Shown: one piece after another, positions 44,703-56,113 of the stretch
How positions within the stretch are numbered: position 1 is the stretch's first letter
Layout: each line of letters begins with the position of its first letter
DNA from: Wolfiporia cocos
Taxonomy: Eukaryota > Basidiomycota > Agaricomycetes > Polyporales > Phaeolaceae
Direction of reading: 5' to 3'
Assembly: GCA_029448655.1 (NCBI GenBank)
Contig: JACCLO010000010.1
Location: 310,001-374,000 of the forward strand
DNA: 64,000 nucleotides
Program-made: the position numbers and the translations under genes
Notes under the pieces: generated by a model
What the model saw: the letters and a program-made list of their open reading frames with translations, nothing else
Databases searched by the model: none
What the model was told of the DNA's origin: nothing

Positions 44703-45174
44703 CTATGAGAGCGCGTGCGTGTTACGGCGAATACCTGTAGGTAGACGACGTATGTCCTCAGTACGGTGCGCTCGGGCAAGAGTGCAAGACTAATATATCT
44801 GTACCTGTAGGTAGACAATGTATGTCTAAATACAGGAGTGCAATCAATGTAACGAACATAGTGCGACATAATGGTATTGTGCTTACCCTCAGTACGGTGC
44901 GCTCGGGCAAGAGTGCAAGACTGAGGGTCAGCGGATGCAGGCAGCGGTATAAGTACTCTACGGTGCCAGCGAAACGTGCGGGACGAAACGGAAAGGCGGT
45001 AAAACAGTAGTGGGCAGCTGAGTAACCAGATAAGGACTACGGTAGCTAAGGGACGCCACAAAAAAATGTATCGATCCGGAATGTGAAAGGCACAGACACT
45101 ATAAGCGTACTAAGTCGGTCCTTGATGCGGGTGGGGCCGTGCAGTGTCGGCACGACAGATTGTGCGCTCCAACA
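44703..45174. mobile_element. 472-bp insertion in C's 5' LTR with internal duplications
   Basis: Flanked by ATAG at 44699-44702 and 45175-45178. The ends (CTATGAGAGC, CTCCAACA) are not inverted repeats. A block of about 35 bp (GTACGGTGCGCTCGGGCAAG core) occurs twice near 44760 and 44890, and CCTGTAGGTAGAC twice near 44732 and 44803. Confidence 0.6.
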
Positions 45175-45426
45175 ATAGCCCGGTATCGGGATATGAGTAA
45201 GGCGTGTGACACCGAAGGTTAGTCCGCTGAGTCATTAACGCGTACGCTCGTGTTATGTACGTGTTGTTATGACAGGTGGACGTATACCGCATTGTGTACG
45301 TGTTGTTTGGTTGCGTGTACGTGTAGACGGGCGCTTAGCAGCGTAAATGTCTACAAGGTCGTAGAAATACCAGATAAATAGGTAAAAAATATGGGAAAAA
45401 TAGTGGCATGTCCCAAATCTGTGACA

Positions 45427-46179
45427 GCAATGTTCTATTGGGTCGGCCTTCCCGGCTTCCCACACGTCATAAGATCCTTGATCACAACGACGCCTCAGGC
45501 GCACCACGCCTTCGCATAATAATGGCAACATAGCCAAATAGCACTATATTAGCACCAAGGCAATATCGCTATAGGCTCGGCCTCCTCGGCCATCCCACGG
45601 ACTTGGCGTTCTCCAAGTCCCGGGCTTCTGCCATCACGGTGTTGCCCAAACACCGGTCCTCGCCTCACGGCTAAGACCAACACATGTCCCGGTTACCTTC
45701 CGGTCCGGACATAACACATGCTACGGTACTACATAGTCCAATAGCATAACGACCTCGGCATCTCACCTTGGTCATCCAACGAAGCACGGCCAATCGCCAT
45801 TATACCTTGCGGTATCCGGCAACTGGCTTCCCCTATACCTGGGCTGCGCCCGCGTTACTAACAAAATAACCCTCTCATACGATTGGTTCGGCCGTTAGGG
45901 CCTACCACGGCCATTCTATGTAGAGTCCATACAAAGTAGATAAGATAAGCTTCGCCCCTTGGCAAAGCCACATAACCCGGTAAGGCAGTACTAGCTAGTA
46001 GCACGTGCCCTCCCGATACACATGTATATAAGGATCCAGCTTGACGCCGCTAATCCTTAGTTCTATTATTCTCGGCTAGCGCTGCAGAATAACCTCACAT
46101 ATCCGCTGCGCTTGACTGGCTACCTTGTCGCCTATACCCTCAACACATAGGTGGTGAGTCCCACAGCTAGTCTGTGTCA
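45427..46179 (+). repeat. Partial LTR related to the 1066-bp LTR
   Basis: Matches the last 750 bp of the LTR at 21242-22307 (CTATTGGGTCGGCCTTCCCG, then GTGAGTCCCACAG, then GTGTCA). Its 5' part is cut off where element C's LTR begins, so C inserted into it. Confidence 0.8.
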
Positions 46180-46502
46180 CAAACTGCATTCTGACACCAA
46201 CCTCCTTAATAATTGATTTATTGGTGGCTCAGTTCATGATAGGTGCATCAGAGAAGTTATCAGCCTCTGTAGCTATGTAGGCAAAGAAAACTCAAAATGG
46301 GGGACAGTGTGAGCAGGTACCAGGGAAATGAGAGACATGGCTTCTGCCATAGTCAAGCACCATACAAGTTGCCCATACATCCACCTTCACATCTACGAAG
46401 CCCTTGTTCGGATTTCAGTTGCAGGCTCCTTCACTCAAAGAAAATGCTGAACATGTCCAGGAACAATGAACAAGACAAAAAAACACAAAGGAAATACATT
46501 GC
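46180..46502. other. Gene-free stretch
   Basis: AT-rich, no recognised motif. It may be the 3' untranslated region of the gene ending at 46503. Confidence 0.4.
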
Positions 46503-48763
46503 TCATGCGGTATGTGCCTGGCACAACTCCCTAAATTTCTCGAGCATAGCAAGATCGTGCTCCTTATACATCATTCCACGCCGCTGCATGCCAAATGCCC
46601 ACACCGACAAGGTGTCATTTAGGATGGCCGGGTAGCGCGCGCTGCCGTGGGTCCCGACCCAATCAAAGTCGATCAGCATGGCATGCGAACCTTCGTCCGA
46701 CCCGGAACTACAAGCACCAGGAGCGCACATGATGTTCGGAGTGCGGAGATCGCCAAAGACAAAGTTGTGTTGATGGAGCAGGTTAATGGCGGCCTTGACG
46801 TCCTTGTAGACGGTATACGGAAGGAGCTCCCCTCTCTGCTGAACGTCCCATGCCATCTCCCCGTGGACGCGCTCCATGACAACCATGTGGAGGCGGCCAC
46901 AGACAGGGATGCACGCATGAAGAGCAGGCGCAAGTCCGGCGTTGGCAAGAACGCGGTGCGCGTCAGCGTTGTAATTCGTGGTGAACTTGACGACGACCTC
47001 GACTTGGCCATCGGGTGCGTCACCAGAAGATGACCCGGTCGCGGGCCCGTCAGCGCCACGTGACTTGGGCATAGTGGCGAGGTAGATCCCCGAACGCCTC
47101 TCGTCTGGCGACTTTGCCAGGAGGTAGAGCTCGCCCGTCCGGGACAGTCGGTCCGTGAAGCTCAAGGATGGCATGTTGCCCTTGTAGGAAGGCACCGGCG
47201 AAGGCGAGGGAAAAATATGCGCGATATTGTTCTTCGGAGGAGGCTTGTCCTGCAGTCGTGCGTAGAGCTTATGAAGGCTAGTGAGAGCAAGTTGAACGGC
47301 CTTGAAAGCTCGGGAGACGCGGAGAACGTCTTCGCTCTGATAGAAATCCAAACGCAACCGCTGGGAGAAAACGCAGTTACTGTACGGCCCATCCGTAAAC
47401 ACCGCGATCCCGATCTCTAAGAGATCGCCCATGGTGCCAATCAGGACCGCGGGATAATTCGACCGCTGTCGCAGAGCTTCCAGCTGCAAATATCCTCATC
47501 AGTAACGATATCACAGTGAACACCGATCGATATTCACACCTTGTCTTCGCCATTCATCACGATCTTGGCGTACGATAAGCCCGCTTGCAGCGATGCATCC
47601 CCTTCCAAACCAGCTTCATTTTTGACTTCCATTACACCGTAAGGGAGACCGCCACCGAAGACTGCATCAGGAATGATCCCACAAATGGACTGCTTCCAGG
47701 TCATGTCAATACCAATGGCTTGCTGCAAGCTCTTCTCGATGGCCGTCAGCCGCTGGGCTTCGTTCTCGTAGCTACGTAGAGCCTGCTCCATGAACATATG
47801 CACCGCTCCGATCTGAAGATGATTCGGTTCAATCTCGGGGATGTCGTCGTCGAGATGGCTGAGGTAGTATGCAAGCAAGCCCAAGGTAGGATCGAACAAG
47901 GCAACTGGCGGACCATGGTTGCTGGCGGGTCGTCCTGCGTGAAAATTGTCGGCATTGTCGTTGACGACCATCTGCACACCTGAAAATGACTTGACGCCCG
48001 CCGATGGCGCAGGGAGCGATTTGCGGATGCGTCTGACCTCCATCTCGCGTTCTGATGGAGGATTTTACAATGCAGCCACGAAGGTATAAATGATGCTACG
48101 CACGCCGGATAACCTTCCTGTGACGAGCCTCGAGATCTCCTACATCCTCAAGACTCTCCAGGACTGAGGTACAGGTAAGATGGATCTCCAGCGTTCAAAA
48201 GCAATGACTTACTCTCAGCGGTGACGATGAGGATGTTCACGTCGTCAAGATCCGGTCCATCAGGGAAGGCACGAGCGATGCGTTCGGCGGCTGGAAGTTT
48301 GTCCTGCTCGATGTGATGATGTTCGCGAAGCCATTGGCGGCTGCGAGCTAACAACGTCTCGAAGGGATCAAAAGATAGTCCAATAGACTGATATGGTCAC
48401 TACAGGTCGGAACACTGACAAGAGAGGAGCCCGTACCTTGTAAAACGTGAACGGCTCTTTTGAGTTATAAAGCTCGTCGAGTACTAGGTTGTTCTTGCTC
48501 GCCTCCGCGAATAAGGCTCCTACAACCCTCCTAGAGTGTTTACTCATCTCTGCCCATGCAGTGGTGGCGTGCTCAGGATGAGGGTAGTAGAAGACATAGT
48601 CGGCGTGCTCGTCGTCCGTAAGAGGCATGAGAGCGAAGTTGAGATTCCCAACCGTCGCGCGCGCTTGCTCCGCCAGACGCGTGACGTCACGCGTGCGGGC
48701 GTTATGGGTGCGCGCCCCGCCGCCGCTTAACGTTCCTTGCGTCATGCCTAGCGTTGGAGCCAT
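46503..48763 (-). CDS. Kinase-like protein with a nuclease-like N-terminal module (Crinkler/FunK1-type)
   Basis: Five exons by phase: 48437-48763, 48213-48357, 48125-48163, 47540-48051 and 46503-47483, giving 667 aa. The third intron has a weak GTCACA donor. The middle has VMEVKNEAGLEGD and DASLQAGLSYAKI, an E-x-K strand of the kind found in restriction-endonuclease-like folds. The C-terminal third is a protein-kinase-like fold: VVKFTTNYN (lysine near residue 507), FVFGDLRTPNIM (catalytic loop, Asp near 585) and LIDFDWVG in place of DFG (near 613). Such proteins are frequent and expanded in Agaricomycetes and are often grouped with Crinkler effectors or FunK1 kinases. The substrate is unknown. 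All joins keep frame, so the gene looks intact. Confidence 0.75.
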
Positions 48764-48816
48764 GTCATTTATATATCTCCATCCCTTTCTTCACGACCCA
48801 CAAACAACTGACCATC

Positions 48817-49729
48817 ATGGACAAGACCGCCTCCATCATCGCTGCCCTCGACGCGGGCAAGCTTCCCACCCACCAGCAGAGCTCACCAACGAGCTCGGCG
48901 TGAGGAGGCGCAAGGCAGACGAGGACTCGGAGGGCCATTCGCGCGCGTCAAGACGATGGACTCGACCAAAGAGGTCGGCTCCAAGGCCATCGGTGTCGGC
49001 CAGGCTGCGACCGCCGCGACCGAAGAGACGGGGAGCCGTGCCGGCACGCGTCTTCAGGACACCTTCTACAAGGTACGCCGCGAACGCCGACTGCATGCGC
49101 TGGCGTGCTCACTGTATGCTAGGTGTGCGACCGCGCACAGGACGACGCGGACTACCACAAGGCGATCAGCACGCTCTTCGACCTCGCACACAAGTGGGTG
49201 CATCGCTTGCTCGACTCTTCGGGCGACGTGAACTGCGCCACCTCCCTCAATGCGTTCGTCAACGACCCGATGCCCGAGAAGCACCTCATCACTGGCATCC
49301 GCGGCCCCCGCGCCGTGCTGGAGCGCATTGGGGGTCGCTCGACGACGTGTGCGGCTCGCTGCGTGTCTGCGTCGTCGACACTCAGCAGGACGACGACTTG
49401 CGCAGGTGGTTTGACTCGTTCCTCTGCAAGTGTGTCGACGAGCGCGGGTACGTGCGCTCCAAGGAGGCGAAGGAGAAGGGCGAATACCTGCGGATGGAGT
49501 GGAAGGAACTGCTCGATGCGGACTCGGAGAAGGGCCAGAAGTGGGAGGCGGACGTTGGCAAGCTTAAGAAGGAGGGGCGCGAGTTCCGGCGCGCGATCGA
49601 CCGCGACGAGGACCTGCGGCGTGTGCGGAGGACGCACGCCAAGCTGGGCGATGATCTCGAGGACAGCGTGCTCGCTGAGGCGGTGCGAGACGCGTCGGCA
49701 GCGGCGCCTCCCTACGGAACACGTCCTTA
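48817..49729 (+). pseudogene. HAM1_N (DUF5923)-type gene, N-terminal fragment, frameshifted
   Basis: Starts MDKTASIIAALDAGKLPT, typical of the large basidiomycete HAM1-like proteins. The frame is then lost and regained at least three times: after HQQ near 48880, near 48950 and near 49330. One intron is evident at 49072-49121. Conserved segments are LQDTFYK joined to VCDRAQDDADYHK, then RRWFDSFLCKC, YLRMEWKELLDADSEKGQ and RRAIDRDEDLRRVRRTHA. It stops at 49729, far short of the usual length of about 900 residues or more. The family assignment is from memory of its motifs. Confidence 0.55.
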
Positions 49730-51221
49730 GGCAGTCTCGGCGGGGCGGTGGGCCCACTGCGACTGGTGCAATCGTTATTGGCAGTCCCGGTATCGGTGAG
49801 GATGCCTATTATCATTTCGTCTTCTTGCTCACAAAACCTTCAGAGAAAAGCCTTTTTCTGATCTATGTACTTACCCTCCGCCTCCTCGCAGGGCGAACTA
49901 CCACCTTCCAGCAGAATGATCAGGCGATCTTCATCCTAAACGATGAAGGAGTCTTCCGTGTTCCCTATCCTATCACTATAGATGATAACCTACACCTCTA
50001 CCTCCCCCGCGGAACATGGTTCTTGGTCGACTCCAATCAATTCTTGACAAGCGCGCCTCCGGTATATCTTAACCTGAATTCCTCCCGTCGTGGCTTGATA
50101 CTGCAGGCGGCGTCTCCGCGCAGTCAGCGTATTGATTGGACGAAGAAAGCTCCGAGGCAAGTATCGCAGGGCGCCCTGGTCACTTGGGGAGCTCATTGCA
50201 GGGTGAGTCTCCTTGCTTCGTTTTCTATGCGAGCAACGAATGAACGTCTTGACAGCCGGGGCCTACAATTGTGGGAGGACCCCAGCCGGAAGCTCTCAGT
50301 GTCAGACCTTGCACGCTTCTCTCGACTATACGGTACATCTGCTCGTCGCGCATATAAACACGCGGGAGCCCTGAACAAATACAGGCGGCTGGTCAAGCGC
50401 GATATTTCCTCGCTGACCAGGGAGAACATGGCTGCAATGCTTCGCGGCGCGACCTCCGTGCACATGGACGAGACAATTTCTGATGCCATCCTTGTGGCCA
50501 CCCCATCCCCTCGTGATCGACAGGACTTTGACGTGAAGATAGCCACCAGGCACCTGTCGATAGAGGTATTGGAACAGCTTGGCAAGGCGAACGACCAGGC
50601 CGGCAATATGCTATATCAGTTGTTCATTGGGAACCCTTGCACCAGGACCGGTGCCGGCTATCTCTTGGAAGGAGCGTTTCTTGCCAAGTTTTCCAACGGT
50701 GGTGAGTGGCCTATGACCGCCATGAAAAAGAGCACGAGAGCGGGAACGCATTGGCACTCCAACGGCACCAATCTTCCCAAGCAGTACCTTCGTTTGGGCT
50801 CTCGAGGTCGCGTCATTGCTATAGAAGACAGTCAGATTGGTGCATCGGCAGAGTTCAAACCTTTGGAACGCCACCCCTTCTCACGTCTGGAGAAACTGAT
50901 ATTGGAAGATGGATTCTTTGTTCCTCAATCCAAGTCTCAGCCCACGTTCGACGCGTTTGTTTACGACGCCGGTGCCCAGCGCGCGACCATCTTCCAGGTG
51001 ACCGTCTCCGATCAGCATGGCTTGGTCTAGACAGGCTACTGGATGCATGCGGCGTAAAGTCTGTTGATCTCGTCGTCGTGACACCCCCCTTGGGCGGCGA
51101 TATTATGGAGGATATCTGGGTTGCAAATTCTCATAGAGACAAGCTAGGCATGGTGTATATTCTCGAGCTACACGACCTGATGGAGTGCACCGTGGCGGAA
51201 TTGAGGAGTCGGGATAGTTGA
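49730..51221 (+). pseudogene. Crinkler-like NTPase/nuclease relic
   Basis: Begins without a header at TGAIVIGSPGI. A GT-AG intron of 48 bp (49796-49843) falls inside the P-loop. Splicing gives GSPGIEKSLFLIYV, with Glu where Walker A has Gly. The frame then runs open to TAG near 51028 with LYGTSARRAY, the long helical middle, and a nuclease-like end (PTFDAFVYDAG, IFQVTVSDQHG). Right after the stop, the +1 frame continues the family sequence (GLDRLLDACG, LVVVTPPLGGDI) to 51221, so one base has been lost or gained. A further GT-AG intron candidate at 50203-50255 would shift the frame. Probably a pseudogene. Confidence 0.65.
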
Positions 51222-51320
51222 AGGTGGTGTAATGCTTTACATATGCGTTCACATTTCTCGTTCGCCTTATGGTCATGCTGGCGTCGTCTTTTATGAACGT
51301 ATGGTGCACGGATCGGGGCG

Positions 51321-51412
51321 TTGTATGGAGGATATCTGGCAGGCGAGCTCCCATAAAGACGAGGTTTATCATCTCATGATACCGTGCACTGTGAAGGAGC
51401 TGGTGTAATGCC
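51321..51412 (+). repeat. Degenerate duplicate of the Crinkler 3' end
   Basis: TATGGAGGATATCTGG followed by a CATA(G/A)AGAC segment and GTGCAC(C/T)GTG recurs about 220 bp after the same order of motifs at 51104-51205. Confidence 0.55.
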
Positions 51413-51633
51413 TTTTGCGTGTCTTCAACGCATGCTGACAGCTGCGCCGGCCAGATATCATACCTGCCGTGCGACACTGCCACGCAGCTTACAAAGACCT
51501 TTGCACGCATTCTCGGGCACCCTTGCTGCCGCGCCACCCCACGCAGCGGCAGGAAGAGAATGTGGAGGCAGTGGCAGTCGACCCATCCTGTAATCACGCA
51601 GGCGCACATGTACATCGACACAAAACACGAGAC

Positions 51634-54059
51634 CTAGTCCGCGGCGTGCTGCTGCCGGCGGACGGCCTCGTACGACTCGAGAATGACGCTCGCGATAAAG
51701 CCCGGTATGCACTGCTCCTCGCCGATCCAGTAGCGTATGAGCTGGGGGAGGTCCTCGGGGCCGCCCGCGCCCTGCTTGACGAGCTGCATGCGCGCCTCGT
51801 TGCCCTGGCGCTTGAAGACGAACTGCGCGCTGAGGTCGTACTGCGGGGTGACGCGGATGTCGCCGCTCGCGTAGAACGCGAGCTTGACGCCGAGGATCTC
51901 CTCGACGGCCTCGCGGAACTCGGCGCTCTTGTTGTTGAACACCTGCGGCGTGCGTCAGCTCCGCGCCCGCGCGCTGTGTGTGGGTACTCGCCTGCCGCAG
52001 CCGGAGCATGCGCTTCTCCTTGTCCTTGAGCTCCTCCGCGAGCGCCGCCTTTTCCTGCTCGGCGACGTCCAAGCTCGCGCGCGGCACGAGGTCCTCCCCG
52101 CCCCCGGCGGCGCGCGCGCCGCTCGCCTCGAGCTGCTTCAGGCGCGCCAGCAGCGCGGCGTTCTCGCCCCGCAAGCGGGCCATCGCGGCGTCGCTGCGGT
52201 CGAACCATTCTTTTGCGGGGTTCTCAGCCAGCGAGAGCACGCGGACGCCGGGCGGGACGTGCTGGCCCGCGCCGATCTCGCCGCGGAGGTCAAAGAGCGC
52301 CTGCTCGAGCGCGTCGATCTTGGACTCTGCTGCCTCTTGCGCGGACGCGAGCGCTGCGGCTGCGGTCAGCGGCGGGGGTAGCGGCGGGGGGTGCACACGA
52401 ACCTTGCTCGGCGTCGGCGCGGGCGGCGCGCTCGGCCGCGAGGTCGTCCTGCAGGGGCCTGACGTGCTGCACGAAGCTGGTGTCGTTGCTGAGCGTGTCG
52501 AGCTCGTCCCGCAGCCCCTGGACGGTCGCCTTGTACTCGGCGACGAGCGCGTCGAGCTGCTGTATCTGCTGCGCGGCGAGGTCGTCGACGTGCCTGTCGT
52601 TCTGGGACGCCTCCTCTGCGGTCAAGCTCGCCTGGTCTCGCGTGAGCGGGGAAGCCCGGCCAGACCGTGGCACGCACCACCATGTCCTTGAGGAACGCGA
52701 CCTCGCGCTCCATGAGCGCGGCGCTGCGGTCGCTGCGTGCGACCTTGGCTCTGAGCGCGTCGAGCTCGGTCGTGACGTTTTCGAGCTCGTCCTGGAGCTC
52801 GTCGATCTGCTGCTCCGCACTCCTGAGCTCGCTGTCGCGCTGTCGCAGGAGCGCGGCGGTCGAGCCGTGATCTTCCAGCAGCTGCTGGTGCTCAAGGCGC
52901 AGCTTGGACAGCGTCTGGGTGACCGCCACGGGCGTCTTGCTCGGCGTGGACGGGCCAGGCTCCTCCGCCGCCCTGCAGACGTCAGCGGCGACGGGCGGAG
53001 AGGGTAGCGGGCGACGCACCAGCGATCACGCTCCCGCGTGAGGGTCTGCACCTCGGCCTCGAGCCGGGCGGCGTGCTCGCGGAGGTCGTCCGCGGCCTGC
53101 GCCCTGCGCTGCAGCTCGCGGTTCTGCTCGCGGAGGACGTCGACGCTGGCGTCGCGCTCGCGGCGGGCGCGCAGCTCTGCGGCCATCTTTGCGTTGCGCG
53201 CCTCGAGCGCGCGCATGTGCTCCGCCTGCTTGGCGAGCTCGGTGCGGACGACGGCCCAGTCGTCGCCCTCGGCGTGCGCGGGGGCCGGGCGCGCGCTGCG
53301 GGCGTCGTCGAGCTGCGCCTGGAGGTCGGCGAGCTGCGCGCCGCGGTCGGCGGCGGTGTGCTTGGCCTGGGCGAGCTGGCCGTCGAGGAGGGCGGCCTGC
53401 TCGGTGAGGGTGGCGATCTGCGCCTGCTGCGCGGAGATGGTCTGGGAGGTGCTGCGGGCGAGCGCGGCGTACTCGTCCTCGAGGTCGCGGTGCTGTTCGC
53501 GGAGGGCGGAGGCGGCCGCGCGCAGGGAGCTGAGCTCGGCGTCGAGTTTGGCCTGTGGGCGTGGTCAGTGGCCGGTGGCGCGGGCACGCAGCGCCGCACC
53601 TTGTCCTCCCCGTGCTGCTCGCTCTCGCGCTCCCTTTGTTCGTTCGCCTCGCGCTCCCTGTCGGCGATCCAGCGGCGGTCGCTCTCGAGGCGCCCGATGG
53701 CGGCGTCCCTCTCGCGGAGGCGTGCCTCGAGCTCGGCGCGGGCAGAGTGGGCGGCGGCGAGCTGGCGCTCGAGGGAGGCCTGGGAGACCTGGGCGGAGAG
53801 GGCCTTTACGCGCTGCTGGCGCTTTGCGGAGGAGAGGTTGGGATCTGGGGCGGCGGGGGGCGTGTCAGCGGGCACTGTCGGACGGTCATCGCGGGCTGCG
53901 GGCGCGGAGGGCGGGGCACGCACCGCTCTCGAGCTCTGCGGCGAGCGTCCCGCGTTTTGGGGCAGCCCTGGCGCGTGCGGTGCGCGACGGGCGGTCGACT
54001 GGCGGGGTGTTCATCGCGGTTGTGTTCATCGCGGTTGTGCTCATCCCCGTGGCGCTCAT
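51634..54059 (-). CDS. MAD1: Spindle assembly checkpoint protein MAD1
   Basis: Seven exons: 53924-54059, 53600-53844, 53020-53552, 52678-52972, 52403-52631, 51992-52359 and 51634-51942; 704 aa, close to yeast and human MAD1. Most of the protein is coiled coil. Diagnostic pieces are [12 protein letters not shown] near residue 400, [14 protein letters not shown], and the C-terminal domain (about 603-704) beginning [18 protein letters not shown] and ending [18 protein letters not shown]1 sits at nuclear pores and at unattached kinetochores and recruits MAD2 to start the checkpoint. The last intron (51943-51991) has a GC donor. The N-terminus holds a 15-bp repeat coding [15 protein letters not shown], so there are four in-frame Met candidates; the first after an in-frame TAG is taken. 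Its start is 112 bp from that of LPD1. Confidence 0.92.
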
Positions 54060-54171
54060 CCCCGTCGCGCATTCGGAACCCTAACCCCAGCGCGCGCTTC
54101 GGCCGCAGCTCCGAGGGCGGCGTGTCTCCTCATCCCTCCTCCTCCCCCTCCTCCTCCTCCTCGCGCTCGCC
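54060..54171. promoter_or_regulatory. Bidirectional promoter between MAD1 and LPD1
   Basis: 112 bp between divergent start codons. It contains a pyrimidine-rich tract (CTCCTCCTCC type) near 54132-54165 and no TATA box. Both transcripts must start in or near it. Confidence 0.6.
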
Positions 54172-56014
<1,843 letters not shown>

Positions 56015-56113
56015 CCGCCCCTATAGTAGCTTTCGTACATTTATGTATATTGTTGTAAACGTCCATTGCGCCGCGGCAACGCGATAGTGATACAGGAATC
56101 CAAGCATAAACTG
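56015..56113. other. Convergent 3' intergenic gap
   Basis: Only 99 bp separate the stop codons of LPD1 and the zinc-finger gene. Untranslated regions must overlap or be very short. Confidence 0.6.

Larger units (their letters stand above)
19905..45426 (-). mobile_element. Ty3/gypsy element C (A/C/D family), minus strand, heavily interrupted
   Basis: C can be followed from its 5' LTR, whose outer end is at 45426, through leader, ORF1, gag and pol to a truncation at 19905. Removing the insertions at 44703-45174, 33694-44458, 32691-33311, 26286-31334, 23679-23932 and 21242-22307 restores colinearity with element D. The 3' part of pol (integrase, chromodomain, dUTPase) and the 3' LTR are lost. 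Confidence 0.85.
33492..45426 (-). repeat. 5' LTR of element C, in three pieces
   Basis: Pieces 33492-33693, 44459-44702 and 45175-45426 join to about 698 bp homologous to D's LTR in reverse. Insertions at 33694-44458 and 44703-45174 separate them. Confidence 0.88.
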
